From: Bradyrhizobium sp. AUGA SZCCT0283
Lineage (GTDB): Bacteria; Pseudomonadota; Alphaproteobacteria; Rhizobiales; Xanthobacteraceae
Assembly: GCF_018130385.1 (NCBI RefSeq)
Contig: NZ_JAFCLU010000029.1
Span: forward strand, 17,859 to 81,858
DNA: 64,000 nt
Reading direction: 5' to 3'
Numbering within the stretch: position 1 is the first letter of the stretch; each line of letters begins with the position of its first letter. A program made the translations under genes and the position numbers. The notes beneath the pieces were generated by a model. That model saw nothing but the letters and a program-made list of their open reading frames with translations. It was not told where the DNA came from and made no database searches. Of the stretch, positions 33,901 to 42,975 are shown piece after piece.

Positions 33901-34895
33901 GCCGCGGTCTCCTTCGCGTTTTCGTTCGGCGCGGTATCGAAGAGATGGCAGGCCACGGCGTGCGAGCCGTGCTTGATCGGTTCCGGCCGATCGACGCGGC
34001 AGCGGTCGAACGCGAAGGCGCAGCGCGGGTTGAACGAGCAGCCGGGCGGGATCGCCGACAGCCGCGGCATCGAGCCCGGAATCTGCACCAGCCGCTTGTC
34101 TTCGCCGGCCAGCGTCGGGATCGCGCCCATCAATCCCTTGGCATAGGGGTGCAGCGGGTTCTGCACCACGTCCTGCACCGGGCCAATCTCGGCGATCCGC
34201 CCCGAATACATCACGGCAACCCGGTCGGAGGTTTCGGCGATTACGCCCATGTCGTGGGTGACCAGCATCACCGCGGTGCCGTGATCGCGCCCGAGGCGCT
34301 TGATCAGCGAAATGATCTGCGCCTGCACGGAGACGTCGAGCGCGGTGGTCGGCTCGTCGGCGATGATCAGCTCCGGCTCGGCGCAGATCGCCAGCGCGAT
34401 CACGACGCGCTGGCGCATACCGCCGGAGAATTCGTGCGGATAGGCGTCGATGCGCTTTTCCGGCGCGGGGATGCCGACTTCGGCCAGGAGATCGATGGCG
34501 CGTTTGCGCGCTGCGGTCTCGGACAGGTTCATGTGGGTCCGGATCGTCTCGACGATCTGGTCGCCGATCCGGTAGAGCGGATTGAGGCTGGTCAGCGGAT
34601 CCTGGAAGATCATGCCGATCCGTTTGCCCCGGATGCGGCGGATTTCTTCCGGCGGCAGATGGTCGATCCGCATTCCCGACAGATAGATCTCGCCGCCCGC
34701 GATGCGGCCGGGCGGATCGATCAATCCGATTACGGCCAGTCCCGTGACTGATTTGCCGGCGCCGGATTCTCCGACCACGCCGAGCACTTCGCCCTTGGCG
34801 ATGTCGAACGAGACGCCGTTGATCGCGCGCAGCGTGCTACGGCGGGTGAGGAATTCCACCTCGAGGTTACGCACGGAGAGAACGGGAATGGTCAT
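33897..34895 (-). CDS. Peptide ABC transporter ATPase, DppD type (set 2)
   Basis: A 332-residue ATPase with Walker A GESGAGKSV, Q-loop FQDPLTSLNPL, signature FSGGMRQR, Walker B LIIADEPTTALD and a C-terminal GCSFNPRCAF segment. ATG 34895 overlaps the DppC stop by four bases; the frame remains open to 34997, but those codons are shadow of DppC. It pairs with the ATPase at 32902. Confidence 0.93.
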   Translation of the reverse strand: MTIPVLSVRNLEVEFLTRRSTLRAINGVSFDIAKGEVLGVVGESGAGKSVTGLAVIGLIDPPGRIAGGEIYLSGMRIDHLPPEEIRRIRGKRIGMIFQDPLTSLNPLYRIGDQIVETIRTHMNLSETAARKRAIDLLAEVGIPAPEKRIDAYPHEFSGGMRQRVVIALAICAEPELIIADEPTTALDVSVQAQIISLIKRLGRDHGTAVMLVTHDMGVIAETSDRVAVMYSGRIAEIGPVQDVVQNPLHPYAKGLMGAIPTLAGEDKRLVQIPGSMPRLSAIPPGCSFNPRCAFAFDRCRVDRPEPIKHGSHAVACHLFDTAPNENAKETAA

Positions 34896-35863
34896 CGGAG
34901 CTTTGGATTGAGCGCGTCGCGCAGCCAGTCGCCGAGCAGGTTGATGGAAAGGATCAGTCCCGCCAGCGCAATGCCGGGGAAGGCGACGATCCACCATTCG
35001 CCGGCGAACAGATAATTGTTGCCGATCCGGATCAGGGTACCGAGCGAGGGCATGGTGTCGGGCATGCCGGCGCCCAGGAACGACAGCGTCGCCTCGGTGA
35101 TGATGGCGAGCGCCAGGTTGATGGTTGCGATCACCAGAATTGGGCCCATCGTATTCGGCAGCACGTGCCGGAAGATGATCTTGGGTGCGGGGAGGCCGAT
35201 CAACTGCGCAGCCGCGACATAGTCCTTATTCTTCTCGACCATGACGGAGCCGCGCACGGTGCGGGCATATTGCACCCAGAAACTCAGACCGATTGCGACC
35301 ACCAGCACCGCCAGCGTGCTCATGGCGTCAAGCCGGTTGCCGAATACGGATTTGGCGACGCCGTTGACGATTAGCGCGATCAGGATCGCGGGGAAGGTGA
35401 GCTGCACATCGGCGATGCGCATGATCAGCCCGTCGACCGCGCCGCCGACATAGCCCGCGATGAGGCCAAGCGTGATGCCGAGCGCGCCGGCAAAGATGAC
35501 GCCGAGCACGCCGACCACGAGCGAAATTCGCAAGCCGTAAAGAATGGCCGAAAACACGTCGCGGCCCTGCTCGTCGGTGCCGAGCAGGAACGGGCTCTGG
35601 CCGTCGGCGGTCCAGAGCGGCGAGATTCGCGAATTCATCAATTGCAGTTGCGCCGGATCGAATGGGTTCTGCACCGCGAGCTGCGATGCAAAGATCGCCA
35701 GCAGGAAAAACAGAATGGTGACGGCCGCCGCCACCATGGTCATCCGGGAGCGGCGGAACGAGTAGAAGATGTCGCTGTCGAGCGCACGCTTCAGCCAGTT
35801 CCTGCCGGATCGCGACGTTTGCGCGCTCGGCTCTATTCGGTGTGGGACCACGGCGTCGGACAT
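34892..35863 (-). CDS. Peptide ABC transporter permease, DppC type (set 2)
   Basis: A 323-residue permease with a longer N-terminal cytoplasmic tail (about 45 residues), a first helix VVAAAVTILFFLLAIFAS, and a permease domain with coupling motif AAAQLIGLPAPKI. It forms the channel with the DppB-type permease encoded 13 bases upstream. Not closely similar to the set 1 DppC, so the two importers are probably not a recent duplication. Confidence 0.92.
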   Translation of the reverse strand: MSDAVVPHRIEPSAQTSRSGRNWLKRALDSDIFYSFRRSRMTMVAAAVTILFFLLAIFASQLAVQNPFDPAQLQLMNSRISPLWTADGQSPFLLGTDEQGRDVFSAILYGLRISLVVGVLGVIFAGALGITLGLIAGYVGGAVDGLIMRIADVQLTFPAILIALIVNGVAKSVFGNRLDAMSTLAVLVVAIGLSFWVQYARTVRGSVMVEKNKDYVAAAQLIGLPAPKIIFRHVLPNTMGPILVIATINLALAIITEATLSFLGAGMPDTMPSLGTLIRIGNNYLFAGEWWIVAFPGIALAGLILSINLLGDWLRDALNPKLR

Positions 35864-35876
35864 CGGGCGTCTCGCT

Positions 35877-36857
35877 TTAGGCCGGGCGGCTGATGGTCGA
35901 GCGCAGGCGCGGATCGACGATGGTGTAGAGGATATCGACCACCAGGTTGATGGTGACGAAGATCAGCGAGACCATCAGCAGGTAGGCCGCCATGATCGGG
36001 ATATCGACATTCTGGACGGCCTGCACGAACAACAACCCCATACCCGGCCATTGGAAGACCGTTTCGGTGATGATGGCAAATGCAATTACCGAGCCAAACT
36101 GCAGTCCTGCGACGGTGATGACGGGAACCAGCGTGTTCTTCAGCGCATGGCCGAAATGGACTGCACGTGTGGTCAGTCCGCGGGCGCGGGCGAAGCGGAT
36201 GTAATCGGTGCGGAGCACTTCGAGCATTTCGGCGCGCACCAGCCGCATGATCAGAGTCATCTGGAACAGACCGAGCGTGATCGATGGCATGATCAGCGCC
36301 TTAAGGCCGGAAAGGGTGAGCAGGCCGGTGGTCCACCAGCCGATCCGCACCACGTCACCGCGCCCGAACGAGGGCAGCCAGCCCAGCGTCACCGAGAACA
36401 GATAGATCATGAGAATGCCGATCAGGAACGTCGGCAACGAGATTCCGATCAGTGACACCGCCTGGAATATCTTGGTCAAAAACGTGTCGCGTCGCAACGC
36501 CGAATAGACCCCCATCAGGATGCCGAGCACCATGGCAAACACCGTGGCGCAGGCCGCGAGTTCCAGCGTCGCCGGCATCCGCTCCATCAACAGGGTCGAA
36601 ACCGGCTGGCGGAATTGATAGGAGACGCCGAACTTGAATTGCGCGGCATTGGCGAAGTAGCGGGCGAACTGCACCGGGACGGGATCGTCGAGTCCGAGCG
36701 ACTTGCGCACCGCCTCGCGCTCGGCGGCCGGCGTATCCAATGAGACGATCTGGTTGACGGGGTCGCCGGCGAAGCGGAACATCGAGAACGCGATGACGCC
36801 GACCGCGATCATGACGCCGATGGCCTGGATAGCACGGCGAAGAGTGAAAGCGAGCAT
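35877..36857 (-). CDS. Peptide ABC transporter permease, DppB type (set 2)
   Basis: A 326-residue permease starting MLAFTLRRAIQAIGVMIAVG, with the family GDPVNQIVS block and coupling motif RFARARGLTTRAV. It lies downstream of the set 2 binding-protein gene, separated by about 207 bases holding a terminator-like hairpin and a repeat. Expression of set 2 membrane components may therefore be lower than that of the binding protein. Confidence 0.92.
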   Translation of the reverse strand: MLAFTLRRAIQAIGVMIAVGVIAFSMFRFAGDPVNQIVSLDTPAAEREAVRKSLGLDDPVPVQFARYFANAAQFKFGVSYQFRQPVSTLLMERMPATLELAACATVFAMVLGILMGVYSALRRDTFLTKIFQAVSLIGISLPTFLIGILMIYLFSVTLGWLPSFGRGDVVRIGWWTTGLLTLSGLKALIMPSITLGLFQMTLIMRLVRAEMLEVLRTDYIRFARARGLTTRAVHFGHALKNTLVPVITVAGLQFGSVIAFAIITETVFQWPGMGLLFVQAVQNVDIPIMAAYLLMVSLIFVTINLVVDILYTIVDPRLRSTISRPA

Positions 36858-36878
36858 GGATTCCTTTCACTGCTCTCT

Positions 36879-36979
36879 AGAGCATGCTTCAACTGAGTTG
36901 AATCATGCTCGTCGGTCATCTTCTTTGTTTGAGCATGATCTTTTCGGAAAACCGGTACCCACTTTTCCGGATCATGCTC
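36879..36979. repeat. Palindromic intergenic repeat, family E (two nested hairpins)
   Basis: The first hairpin is GAGCATGCTTCAACT facing AGTTGAATCATGCTC (one mismatch). The second is GAGCATGATC with GATCATGCTC around the core TTTTCGGAAAACCGGTACCC. A similar GAGCATGATC/TTTTCGGAAAACCGG sequence is, to my memory, common in Rhizobiales intergenic DNA. Confidence 0.75.
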
Positions 36980-37012
36980 TTGATGCGGCGGCGGACGTCG
37001 CTGTCGCCTGGA

Positions 37013-37048
37013 AACGAAAAGTCCCGGAAGCCGCTAAGCCGCCGGGAC
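37013..37048 (-). terminator. Rho-independent terminator-like hairpin after the set 2 binding-protein gene
   Basis: On the - strand GTCCCGG, a 14-base loop, CCGGGAC, then TTTTCGTT. It lies 17 bases past the binding-protein stop and before the permease gene, so it probably gives partial termination. Confidence 0.7.
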
Positions 37049-37064
37049 CTGTGTTGACGCCTGA

Positions 37065-38660
37065 CTAGTCCTGTTTGGTCGCCCAGTACAGCAGGACCTG
37101 GTTGTCGGCGCGCTGGCTCAGCTTGACCTTTTTCGACACGCCCCACGCCAGCGCCTGCTGGTGCAGCGGGATATATCCAAAGTCCTTGGCGCCGATTTCG
37201 TACGCCTGCTTGATCAGGAGATCGCGCTTGGTCATGTCGGACTCCTGGAGCACCTTGTCGGTGAGTTCGTCGAGCTTCTTGTTGCAGTAGCCGCCGAGAT
37301 TGGCCTCACCGCGGCTGGATTTCGGATCGTCGCGACAGCCCATGATGTCGAACAGGACGTTGTGGGAGTCGAGCGTGCCGGGTGTCCAGCCGAGCAGGAA
37401 GAACGAGGTCTGGTAGCCGCCGGGCTTCAGCACCTTGGCGAAATATTGCGCCTTGGGCTGTGCCAGCAGCGTTACCTTGACGCCGATGCGGGCCAGCATG
37501 CCGACGACCGCCTGACAGATCGCGGCGTCGTTGACGTAGCGGTCGTTCGGACAGTCCATCGTGACTTCGAAGCCGTCGGGATAACCGGCTTCGGTCAGAA
37601 GCTTCTTGGCGCCGTCGGGATCGAATTTCGGCCGCGTGAAGTCACCGGACAGCTTGAACAGTTGCGGGGCGATCATCAGTGCCGAGGGCGTCGACAGGCC
37701 GCGCATGACGCGGGTCTTGATCAGTTCGATGTCGACGGCCTTGAAGAAGGCCTCACGCACCTTGACGTCCTTGAACGGGTTCTTGCCCTTGATGTTGGAA
37801 TAGAGCAGTTCGTCGCGCACCTGATCCATGCCGAGGAAGATGGTGCGGAGTTCCGGTCCCTTCAGCACCTGGGCGTTGGGGCTGGAATCGACGCGCGTGA
37901 TATCCTGGATCGGAACCGGCTCGATGACGTCGACTTCGCCCGAGAGCAGGGCGGCCACGCGCGTGGCGTCCGAGCCGATCGGCGTGAAGATGATTTCTTT
38001 CAGGTTATGTTCCGCCTTGCGCCACCAGTTCGGGTTGGCCTTGAACACGGTCTTGACGCCGGGCTGATGGCTTTCGATCGAGAAGGCGCCGGTGCCGTTG
38101 GCGTTGAGCGAGGCAAAGCTCGGTGTCGTTGCCGCCGCGGGCGTCGGGTCGACGGAATTGTTCGCCTCGGCCCATTTCTTGCTCATGATGTACCAGGTGT
38201 CCCATTGCGAATTGAGAATGGGATTGGGCGAGGTCAGGATGAAGTCCACCGTGTAGTCGTCGACCTTGACGACCTTGGCGTCGGTGGGAATGCGGGTCTG
38301 CAGGTTCGAGCCTTTTTTGCGAACGCGGTCCGCCGAGAAAACCACGTCGTCGGCAGTGAAGGGGTCGCCGTTCTGGAATTTCACGTCCTTGCGCAGATGG
38401 AACCGCCAGCGGGTCGGCTCCGGCGTCTCCCAGCTTTCCGCCAAGGCGGGTATGATTTTCAGATCCCTGTCGCGGGCCACCAGGCCTTCGAAGACATGTC
38501 CGAGATGGGCGTGGGTGGTGCTCTCGTTCAGCGTGTACGGGTCGAGCGATTTGAGGTCGCCCTGGTTGGCGTAGCGCAGGGTCTGGGCCGATGCCGGGAC
38601 CATCGCGAGCGCGATGATGGAAGCCGTAGCCGCTGCAAGCAAATTCCGACGTAACGACAT
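37065..38660 (-). CDS. Peptide ABC transporter substrate-binding protein (SBP_bac_5, set 2)
   Basis: A 531-residue periplasmic protein with a signal peptide (MSLRRNLLAAATASIIALAM, then VPASAQ). The mature start TLRYANQGDLKSLDPYTLNE and block VKFQNGDPFTADDVVFSADR are classical. The frame is open to 38831, but ATG 38660 starts the signal peptide and has GGGGAA about ten bases upstream. First gene of the array, divergent from the DadA-like gene. Its ligand is probably a peptide or peptide-like compound. Confidence 0.92.
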   Translation of the reverse strand: MSLRRNLLAAATASIIALAMVPASAQTLRYANQGDLKSLDPYTLNESTTHAHLGHVFEGLVARDRDLKIIPALAESWETPEPTRWRFHLRKDVKFQNGDPFTADDVVFSADRVRKKGSNLQTRIPTDAKVVKVDDYTVDFILTSPNPILNSQWDTWYIMSKKWAEANNSVDPTPAAATTPSFASLNANGTGAFSIESHQPGVKTVFKANPNWWRKAEHNLKEIIFTPIGSDATRVAALLSGEVDVIEPVPIQDITRVDSSPNAQVLKGPELRTIFLGMDQVRDELLYSNIKGKNPFKDVKVREAFFKAVDIELIKTRVMRGLSTPSALMIAPQLFKLSGDFTRPKFDPDGAKKLLTEAGYPDGFEVTMDCPNDRYVNDAAICQAVVGMLARIGVKVTLLAQPKAQYFAKVLKPGGYQTSFFLLGWTPGTLDSHNVLFDIMGCRDDPKSSRGEANLGGYCNKKLDELTDKVLQESDMTKRDLLIKQAYEIGAKDFGYIPLHQQALAWGVSKKVKLSQRADNQVLLYWATKQD

Positions 38661-38815
38661 TTGTTCGATTTCCCCGCTTTGATCAGCCATTTCCGCGACT
38701 AGCGGCGGATATTGCCGAGCCATGTTGCCAGAGTCCAGCCACCGCGCAAGCATCATTATCCCGCACCGCGTGCCGGTTTGCGCGGCGGTGCAGTAATGGC
38801 TAGCTTCACCATAAG

Positions 38816-38833
38816 CCGTGCGCGCAAGCACGG
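38816..38833. promoter_or_regulatory. Inverted repeat in the divergent promoter region
   Basis: CCGTGC-6-GCACGG, 25 bases before the DadA-like start, in the 197-base gap between divergent genes. It could be an operator; nothing else in the gap is recognisable. Confidence 0.3.
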
Positions 38834-38857
38834 GACATTGAACTTTCGGAGTGCCGG

Positions 38858-40111
38858 ATGGCGGAACTGAAGGCGGACGTTCTCGTCCTGGGTGCGGGCA
38901 TGGTAGGGGTCAGCGCCGCCTTGCACCTGCAGAAACGTGGCCGGAACGTGGTTCTGATCGACCGGCACGAGGTAGCCGGCGAGGAAACCAGTTACGGCAA
39001 CGGTGGACTGATCGAATGCGCCTCGGTCTTTCCCTACATGTTTCCGCGGGACTTGGGCCAGATCCTGCGCTACGCGTTACTTCGCGCGCCGCAGGTGCGT
39101 TACCATTTCAGGGATTTGCCGGCTTTCCTGCCGTGGCTGACACGGTATTTCCTCGCCTCGTCGCCGCAGCGTGCACTGCACAGTGCGATGGCCGAATTGC
39201 CCCTGATCCAGCGCAGCCTGATCGAGCATGAAGCGCTGATTGCGGAAGCCAATGTGCCTGATCTGTTGCGGCGGATCGGCTGGATCAAGCTGTTTCGCTC
39301 CGAGGTGACGCTTGCGGGCGCCGTGGGGGAGCTGGAGCGCGCCAGACAGTATGGGGTCGCGGGCGAGATCCTGGACACGGCGGCGATTAATGCGCGCGAG
39401 CCGCATCTGACCGGCGATTTCAGCGGCGGAATCCATTTTCCGACGCCGGGCTTCGTGCCGGATCCCGGCGGCCTGGCCAAAGCCTATTCGGCGCTGTTCG
39501 GCCGCAAGGGCGGGCGATACCTTGTCGGTGATGCACGAACGCTCGAACAGTCCGGCGGACGGTGGCGGGTGGCGACGCTGGAAGGCACCATTACGGCGCG
39601 CGACGTCGTGGTGGCGATGGGGCCGTGGTCGGATCAGATTTTTGCGCCGCTCGGCTATTCGATCCCGCTTCAGGTCAAGCGCGGCTATCATTTGCACGTC
39701 AAGCCGCGCGGCAACGCGGTCTTGAATCACCCCGTGCTGGACACCGATCTTGGCTATCTGTTGGCGCCGATGAACCGCGGCATTCGCCTGACCACCGGGG
39801 CGGAGTTTGCCCACCGTGATGCGCCGCCGACCCCGGTCCAGGTCGAGCAGGCCCTGCCGCGGGCGCATCGACTGTTTCCGCTGGGCGAGCCGGTCGACAC
39901 CAAGCCCTGGATGGGTGCACGGCCCTGTCTGCCGGATATGCTGCCGGTCATCGGCAAGGCCCCCCGCCATGACGGACTATGGTTCGATTTCGGCCACCAG
40001 CACCACGGCCTGACGCTCGGACCCGCAACCGGCCGCCTGCTGGCCGAAATGATGACCGGCGAGACCCCGTTTGCCGATGCCAGGCCCTTTGCCGTCGAAC
40101 GCTTTGGTTGA
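38858..40111 (+). CDS. FAD-dependent amino acid dehydrogenase (DadA-like, DAO family)
   Basis: A 417-residue flavoprotein with an N-terminal FAD motif (VLGAGMVGVSAA) and the DadA-like GEETSYGNGG block. The C-terminal FDFGHQHHGLTLGPATGRLL closes the FAD site. Such enzymes oxidatively deaminate D-amino acids or N-methyl amino acids and pass electrons to the respiratory chain. It is divergent from a large peptide-importer array, which suggests D-amino acids or peptide-derived amino acids as substrates (inference). Gene symbol is not assigned because DAO relatives are many. Confidence 0.85.
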   Translation: MAELKADVLVLGAGMVGVSAALHLQKRGRNVVLIDRHEVAGEETSYGNGGLIECASVFPYMFPRDLGQILRYALLRAPQVRYHFRDLPAFLPWLTRYFLASSPQRALHSAMAELPLIQRSLIEHEALIAEANVPDLLRRIGWIKLFRSEVTLAGAVGELERARQYGVAGEILDTAAINAREPHLTGDFSGGIHFPTPGFVPDPGGLAKAYSALFGRKGGRYLVGDARTLEQSGGRWRVATLEGTITARDVVVAMGPWSDQIFAPLGYSIPLQVKRGYHLHVKPRGNAVLNHPVLDTDLGYLLAPMNRGIRLTTGAEFAHRDAPPTPVQVEQALPRAHRLFPLGEPVDTKPWMGARPCLPDMLPVIGKAPRHDGLWFDFGHQHHGLTLGPATGRLLAEMMTGETPFADARPFAVERFG

Positions 40112-40208
40112 CCATACCGGGAATTGAGATGCCCGGGGGCCGTGTCTTGTCCTTGCGCGATCAGGGTTATCGTGGCGATACTGCAACGAGCCAGCAAGAG
40201 GAGCGGTC

Positions 40209-40463
40209 ATGAAAGTTAACGTCGAAATCGATTGCACGCCGCTGGAGGCCAGGCAGTTTTTCGGACTACCTGACGTCTCGCCGATGCAGACCGCCGTGAT
40301 GGACAAGATGCAGCAGCAGGTGATGGCCAATATCGAAAAGGTTTCTCCGGAATCGCTGATCCAGAGCTGGTTCACGTTCGATCCCAAGATCGCCGAGCGG
40401 TTCCAGGATATGTTCGTGACCATGGCCGGCCTCGGCGCCATGGGTCAGAAGGACAAGAAATAA
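40209..40463 (+). CDS. Small conserved protein, DUF6489-like
   Basis: An 84-residue acidic/amphipathic protein (MKVNVEIDCTPLEARQFFGL) that I recall as DUF6489, found near PHA or lipid genes in Rhizobiales. GAGGAG lies just upstream of the ATG. The central QTAVMDKMQQQVMANIEKV and C-terminal helices resemble phasin-like amphipathic helices. Its stop is immediately followed by the GTG of an alpha/beta hydrolase gene, so the pair are surely co-expressed. Function unknown. Confidence 0.7.
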   Translation: MKVNVEIDCTPLEARQFFGLPDVSPMQTAVMDKMQQQVMANIEKVSPESLIQSWFTFDPKIAERFQDMFVTMAGLGAMGQKDKK

Positions 40464-41264
40464 GTGGCCATCGCGGAAGGCGGCGCGGCGACGGAAGAGC
40501 AGCGGCTTCGGCCGCCGAGCCTGTTCCTGATGCTGGCCGAAACGAGGGCCTTGTTCGAACTGAACTCGAGCCTGCTGCTGTCGCCGCTATTGTTGAGCGC
40601 GCCGAAGGGCGACGGGCATCCGGTGTTGGCGCTGCCGGGCTTTCTCGCCAGCGATCTCTCGATGGCGCCGATGCGGCGCTACCTGAAAGAACTTGGCTAC
40701 GACGCCCATGCGTGGAACATGGGCCGCAATCTCGGCGGCGTCGCTTCCAAGCGTGCTGCGTTGCGCGACCTCGTGCGGCGCATTCACGACCAGACCGGCC
40801 TCAAGGTCAGCCTGGTCGGTTGGAGTCTCGGCGGCGTCTATGCACGCGATCTCGCCCTGCAGATGCCGGACATGGTGCGCTCCGTGATCACGCTCGGCAG
40901 TCCGTTTGCCAACGACATCCGCGCGACCAACGCCACCCGGCTCTACGAGGCGCTTTCGGGGGAGGCCGTCGACGACAATCCTGAGATAAGAGAGGCGATC
41001 GCCGGTGATCTGCCAGTACCGGCGACCTCGATCTATTCCCGTACCGATGGGATCGTGAACTGGCACACCAGCCGGTTGCGTCCCTCCGAAACCGCCGAAA
41101 ACATCGAGGTCCATCTCGCCAGCCATATCGGGCTCGGCGTCAACCCCGCAGCATTATGGGCGGTGGCAGACCGTCTGGCGCAGCCCGAGGGTGAATTTAA
41201 GCATTTTGACCGATCAGGACCATTTGCCATTGCCTACGGCCCCCCTGAAAATGCACAATCCTGA
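40464..41264 (+). CDS. Alpha/beta hydrolase, paralogue of the 53778 product
   Basis: A 266-residue hydrolase starting at GTG directly after the preceding stop. The nucleophile is S121 in VGWSLGG; D195 (SRTDGIV) and H221 (LASHIGLG) complete the triad. It is clearly related to the protein at 53778, sharing GDGHPVLALPGFLASD, VGWSLGGVYAR, RSVITLGSPFA, YSRTDGIV and VADRLAQPEG-type blocks. It may be an intracellular esterase, lipase or PHA depolymerase given the storage-lipid context, but this is inferred from position only. Confidence 0.82.
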   Translation: MAIAEGGAATEEQRLRPPSLFLMLAETRALFELNSSLLLSPLLLSAPKGDGHPVLALPGFLASDLSMAPMRRYLKELGYDAHAWNMGRNLGGVASKRAALRDLVRRIHDQTGLKVSLVGWSLGGVYARDLALQMPDMVRSVITLGSPFANDIRATNATRLYEALSGEAVDDNPEIREAIAGDLPVPATSIYSRTDGIVNWHTSRLRPSETAENIEVHLASHIGLGVNPAALWAVADRLAQPEGEFKHFDRSGPFAIAYGPPENAQS

Positions 41265-41418
41265 GCCAACGCCCCAAGCTTAAGGGCATAATCCCGAAAG
41301 ATCCCCCCGCAATGGATGCGGGATGGTGAGAGGTTTTCGGATATGCTCCAATAACAAAGACATTCTAGACGCCAGAAGCGCCACCAAGGCGCCGCGTTTT
41401 CTACTGCGGGAGGAAAAT

Positions 41419-42966
41419 ATGGCGGACGCCAGGAAACTGTCTTCGATGGACGCGTCGTTTCTGTATCTGGAAACGCCCGAGATGCCGATGCATGTCGGCA
41501 GCATGGCGATCTTCCGCCTGCCAGAGAACTATAACGGCAACTTCTTCGAGGACTTCAAGGCGATGATCGCCTCGCGGCTGCACATCGCGCCGATCCTCAA
41601 AGCACGCCTGGAAAAGGCCCCGCTCGACATCGATCATCCGTCCTGGGTCGAGGACGACCAGTTCGACATCGACCGGCACATCTTCCGCGGTAGCCTGCCG
41701 GCACCGTATGACCGCGCTACGCTGGAGCGCATCGTCGGCTGGATGCACGCCAAGCTTCTGAACCGCGCCCGGCCGCTCTGGGAGTTCTACGTCTTCGAGG
41801 GCATGAAGGACAACGAGATCGGGCTTTATTCCAAGATGCATCACGCCTGCATCGACGGCGGCGCCGGCGCGGCGCTGACCAACATGATCTACGACGTCAC
41901 CCCGGTGCCGCGCGTGGTCGAGCAACCGATCCCACAGGCCAAGGGCGGCAACGAGCCGCGCGACATCGCCGCGAACCTGATCGATTCCTACCAGCAGCTC
42001 TGGCGTCAGCCTTTCGACGGTTCTTCGACGCCGAAGACCCTCGACCTGCCGCGCTCGGGCAAGAGCGATCTCGGATCGATCCTGTTCGACAACGCCATGT
42101 TCCAGATCGAGAGCGCGGTGAAGTTCGCCGGCAGCATTCCGGCGATGCTCAAGAGCGTCTCCGACGTGGTCGGCAAGATCTCCGATCCGAAGTCACGCGA
42201 CAGCATCGCCAGCATGGTTTCGCCGCCGACGATTTTGAACAAGGCGATTTCGTCGGAGCGCAGTTTCGCCGGCACCTCGATCTCGCTGTCGCGGGCCAAG
42301 GCGCTCGCCAAGCTTTCCGGCGGCAAGCTCAACGATGTGGTGCTGGCGCTGTCCTCCGGCGTGGTCCGGCGTTATCTGTTGGAGCGCGGCGCCTTGCCGG
42401 CCAAGTCGATGACCGCCGCGGTGCCGATCTCGCTGCGCGAGGAGGGCAACACCGAGGCCAACAACCAGGTGTTCGGCATGATCTGCTCGATCGCCACCAA
42501 TATCGAGGACCCGAAGGCGCGGCTGGAGGCGATCATCGCGCAGTCCACCAAGTCCAAGGAGATGTCGCATCCGCTGCGGGCCTTCATGCCGCAGGTCTCC
42601 AACGTCTCGATGCTCGGCGCGCCGATCCTGGTGCAGATCCTGGCGCTGCTCTACAGCCGCTCGGACCTGTCGAACGTGTTGCCGCCGTCCGCCAACATCA
42701 CGGTGTCCAACGTGCCGGGGCCGCGGCAGACGCTGTATGCCGCGGGCGCGGAATTGCTGCACATCTTCCCGGTGTCGATCTCGACCCACGGGATCGCGCT
42801 CAACATCACCGTGCAGAGCTACCGTGACCAGCTCGATTTCGGCTTCATCGCCGGCGCCAACATCATTCCTCATGTCCAGGTTCTGTGCGACATGCTCCCT
42901 CGCGAATTTGAAGCGCTGGAGGCGGCGTTCGCGCCGCCGTCGAGCATGACCAGTGCTGCTGAATAG
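41419..42966 (+). CDS. Wax ester synthase/diacylglycerol acyltransferase (WS/DGAT) family
   Basis: A 515-residue acyltransferase with the catalytic motif H141-H142-ACI-D146-G147 and the N-terminal block LSSMDASFLYLETPEMPMHV. The C-terminal NVPGPRQTLYAAGAELLHIF and later blocks are also typical. Members esterify acyl-CoA to fatty alcohols or diacylglycerol, giving wax esters or triacylglycerol as storage lipid. GGGAGGA precedes ATG 41419; the longer open frame from 41323 lacks family similarity. It is followed after nine bases by an epoxide-hydrolase-like gene. Confidence 0.9.
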   Translation: MADARKLSSMDASFLYLETPEMPMHVGSMAIFRLPENYNGNFFEDFKAMIASRLHIAPILKARLEKAPLDIDHPSWVEDDQFDIDRHIFRGSLPAPYDRATLERIVGWMHAKLLNRARPLWEFYVFEGMKDNEIGLYSKMHHACIDGGAGAALTNMIYDVTPVPRVVEQPIPQAKGGNEPRDIAANLIDSYQQLWRQPFDGSSTPKTLDLPRSGKSDLGSILFDNAMFQIESAVKFAGSIPAMLKSVSDVVGKISDPKSRDSIASMVSPPTILNKAISSERSFAGTSISLSRAKALAKLSGGKLNDVVLALSSGVVRRYLLERGALPAKSMTAAVPISLREEGNTEANNQVFGMICSIATNIEDPKARLEAIIAQSTKSKEMSHPLRAFMPQVSNVSMLGAPILVQILALLYSRSDLSNVLPPSANITVSNVPGPRQTLYAAGAELLHIFPVSISTHGIALNITVQSYRDQLDFGFIAGANIIPHVQVLCDMLPREFEALEAAFAPPSSMTSAAE

Positions 42967-42975
42967 GGTCTGGTG

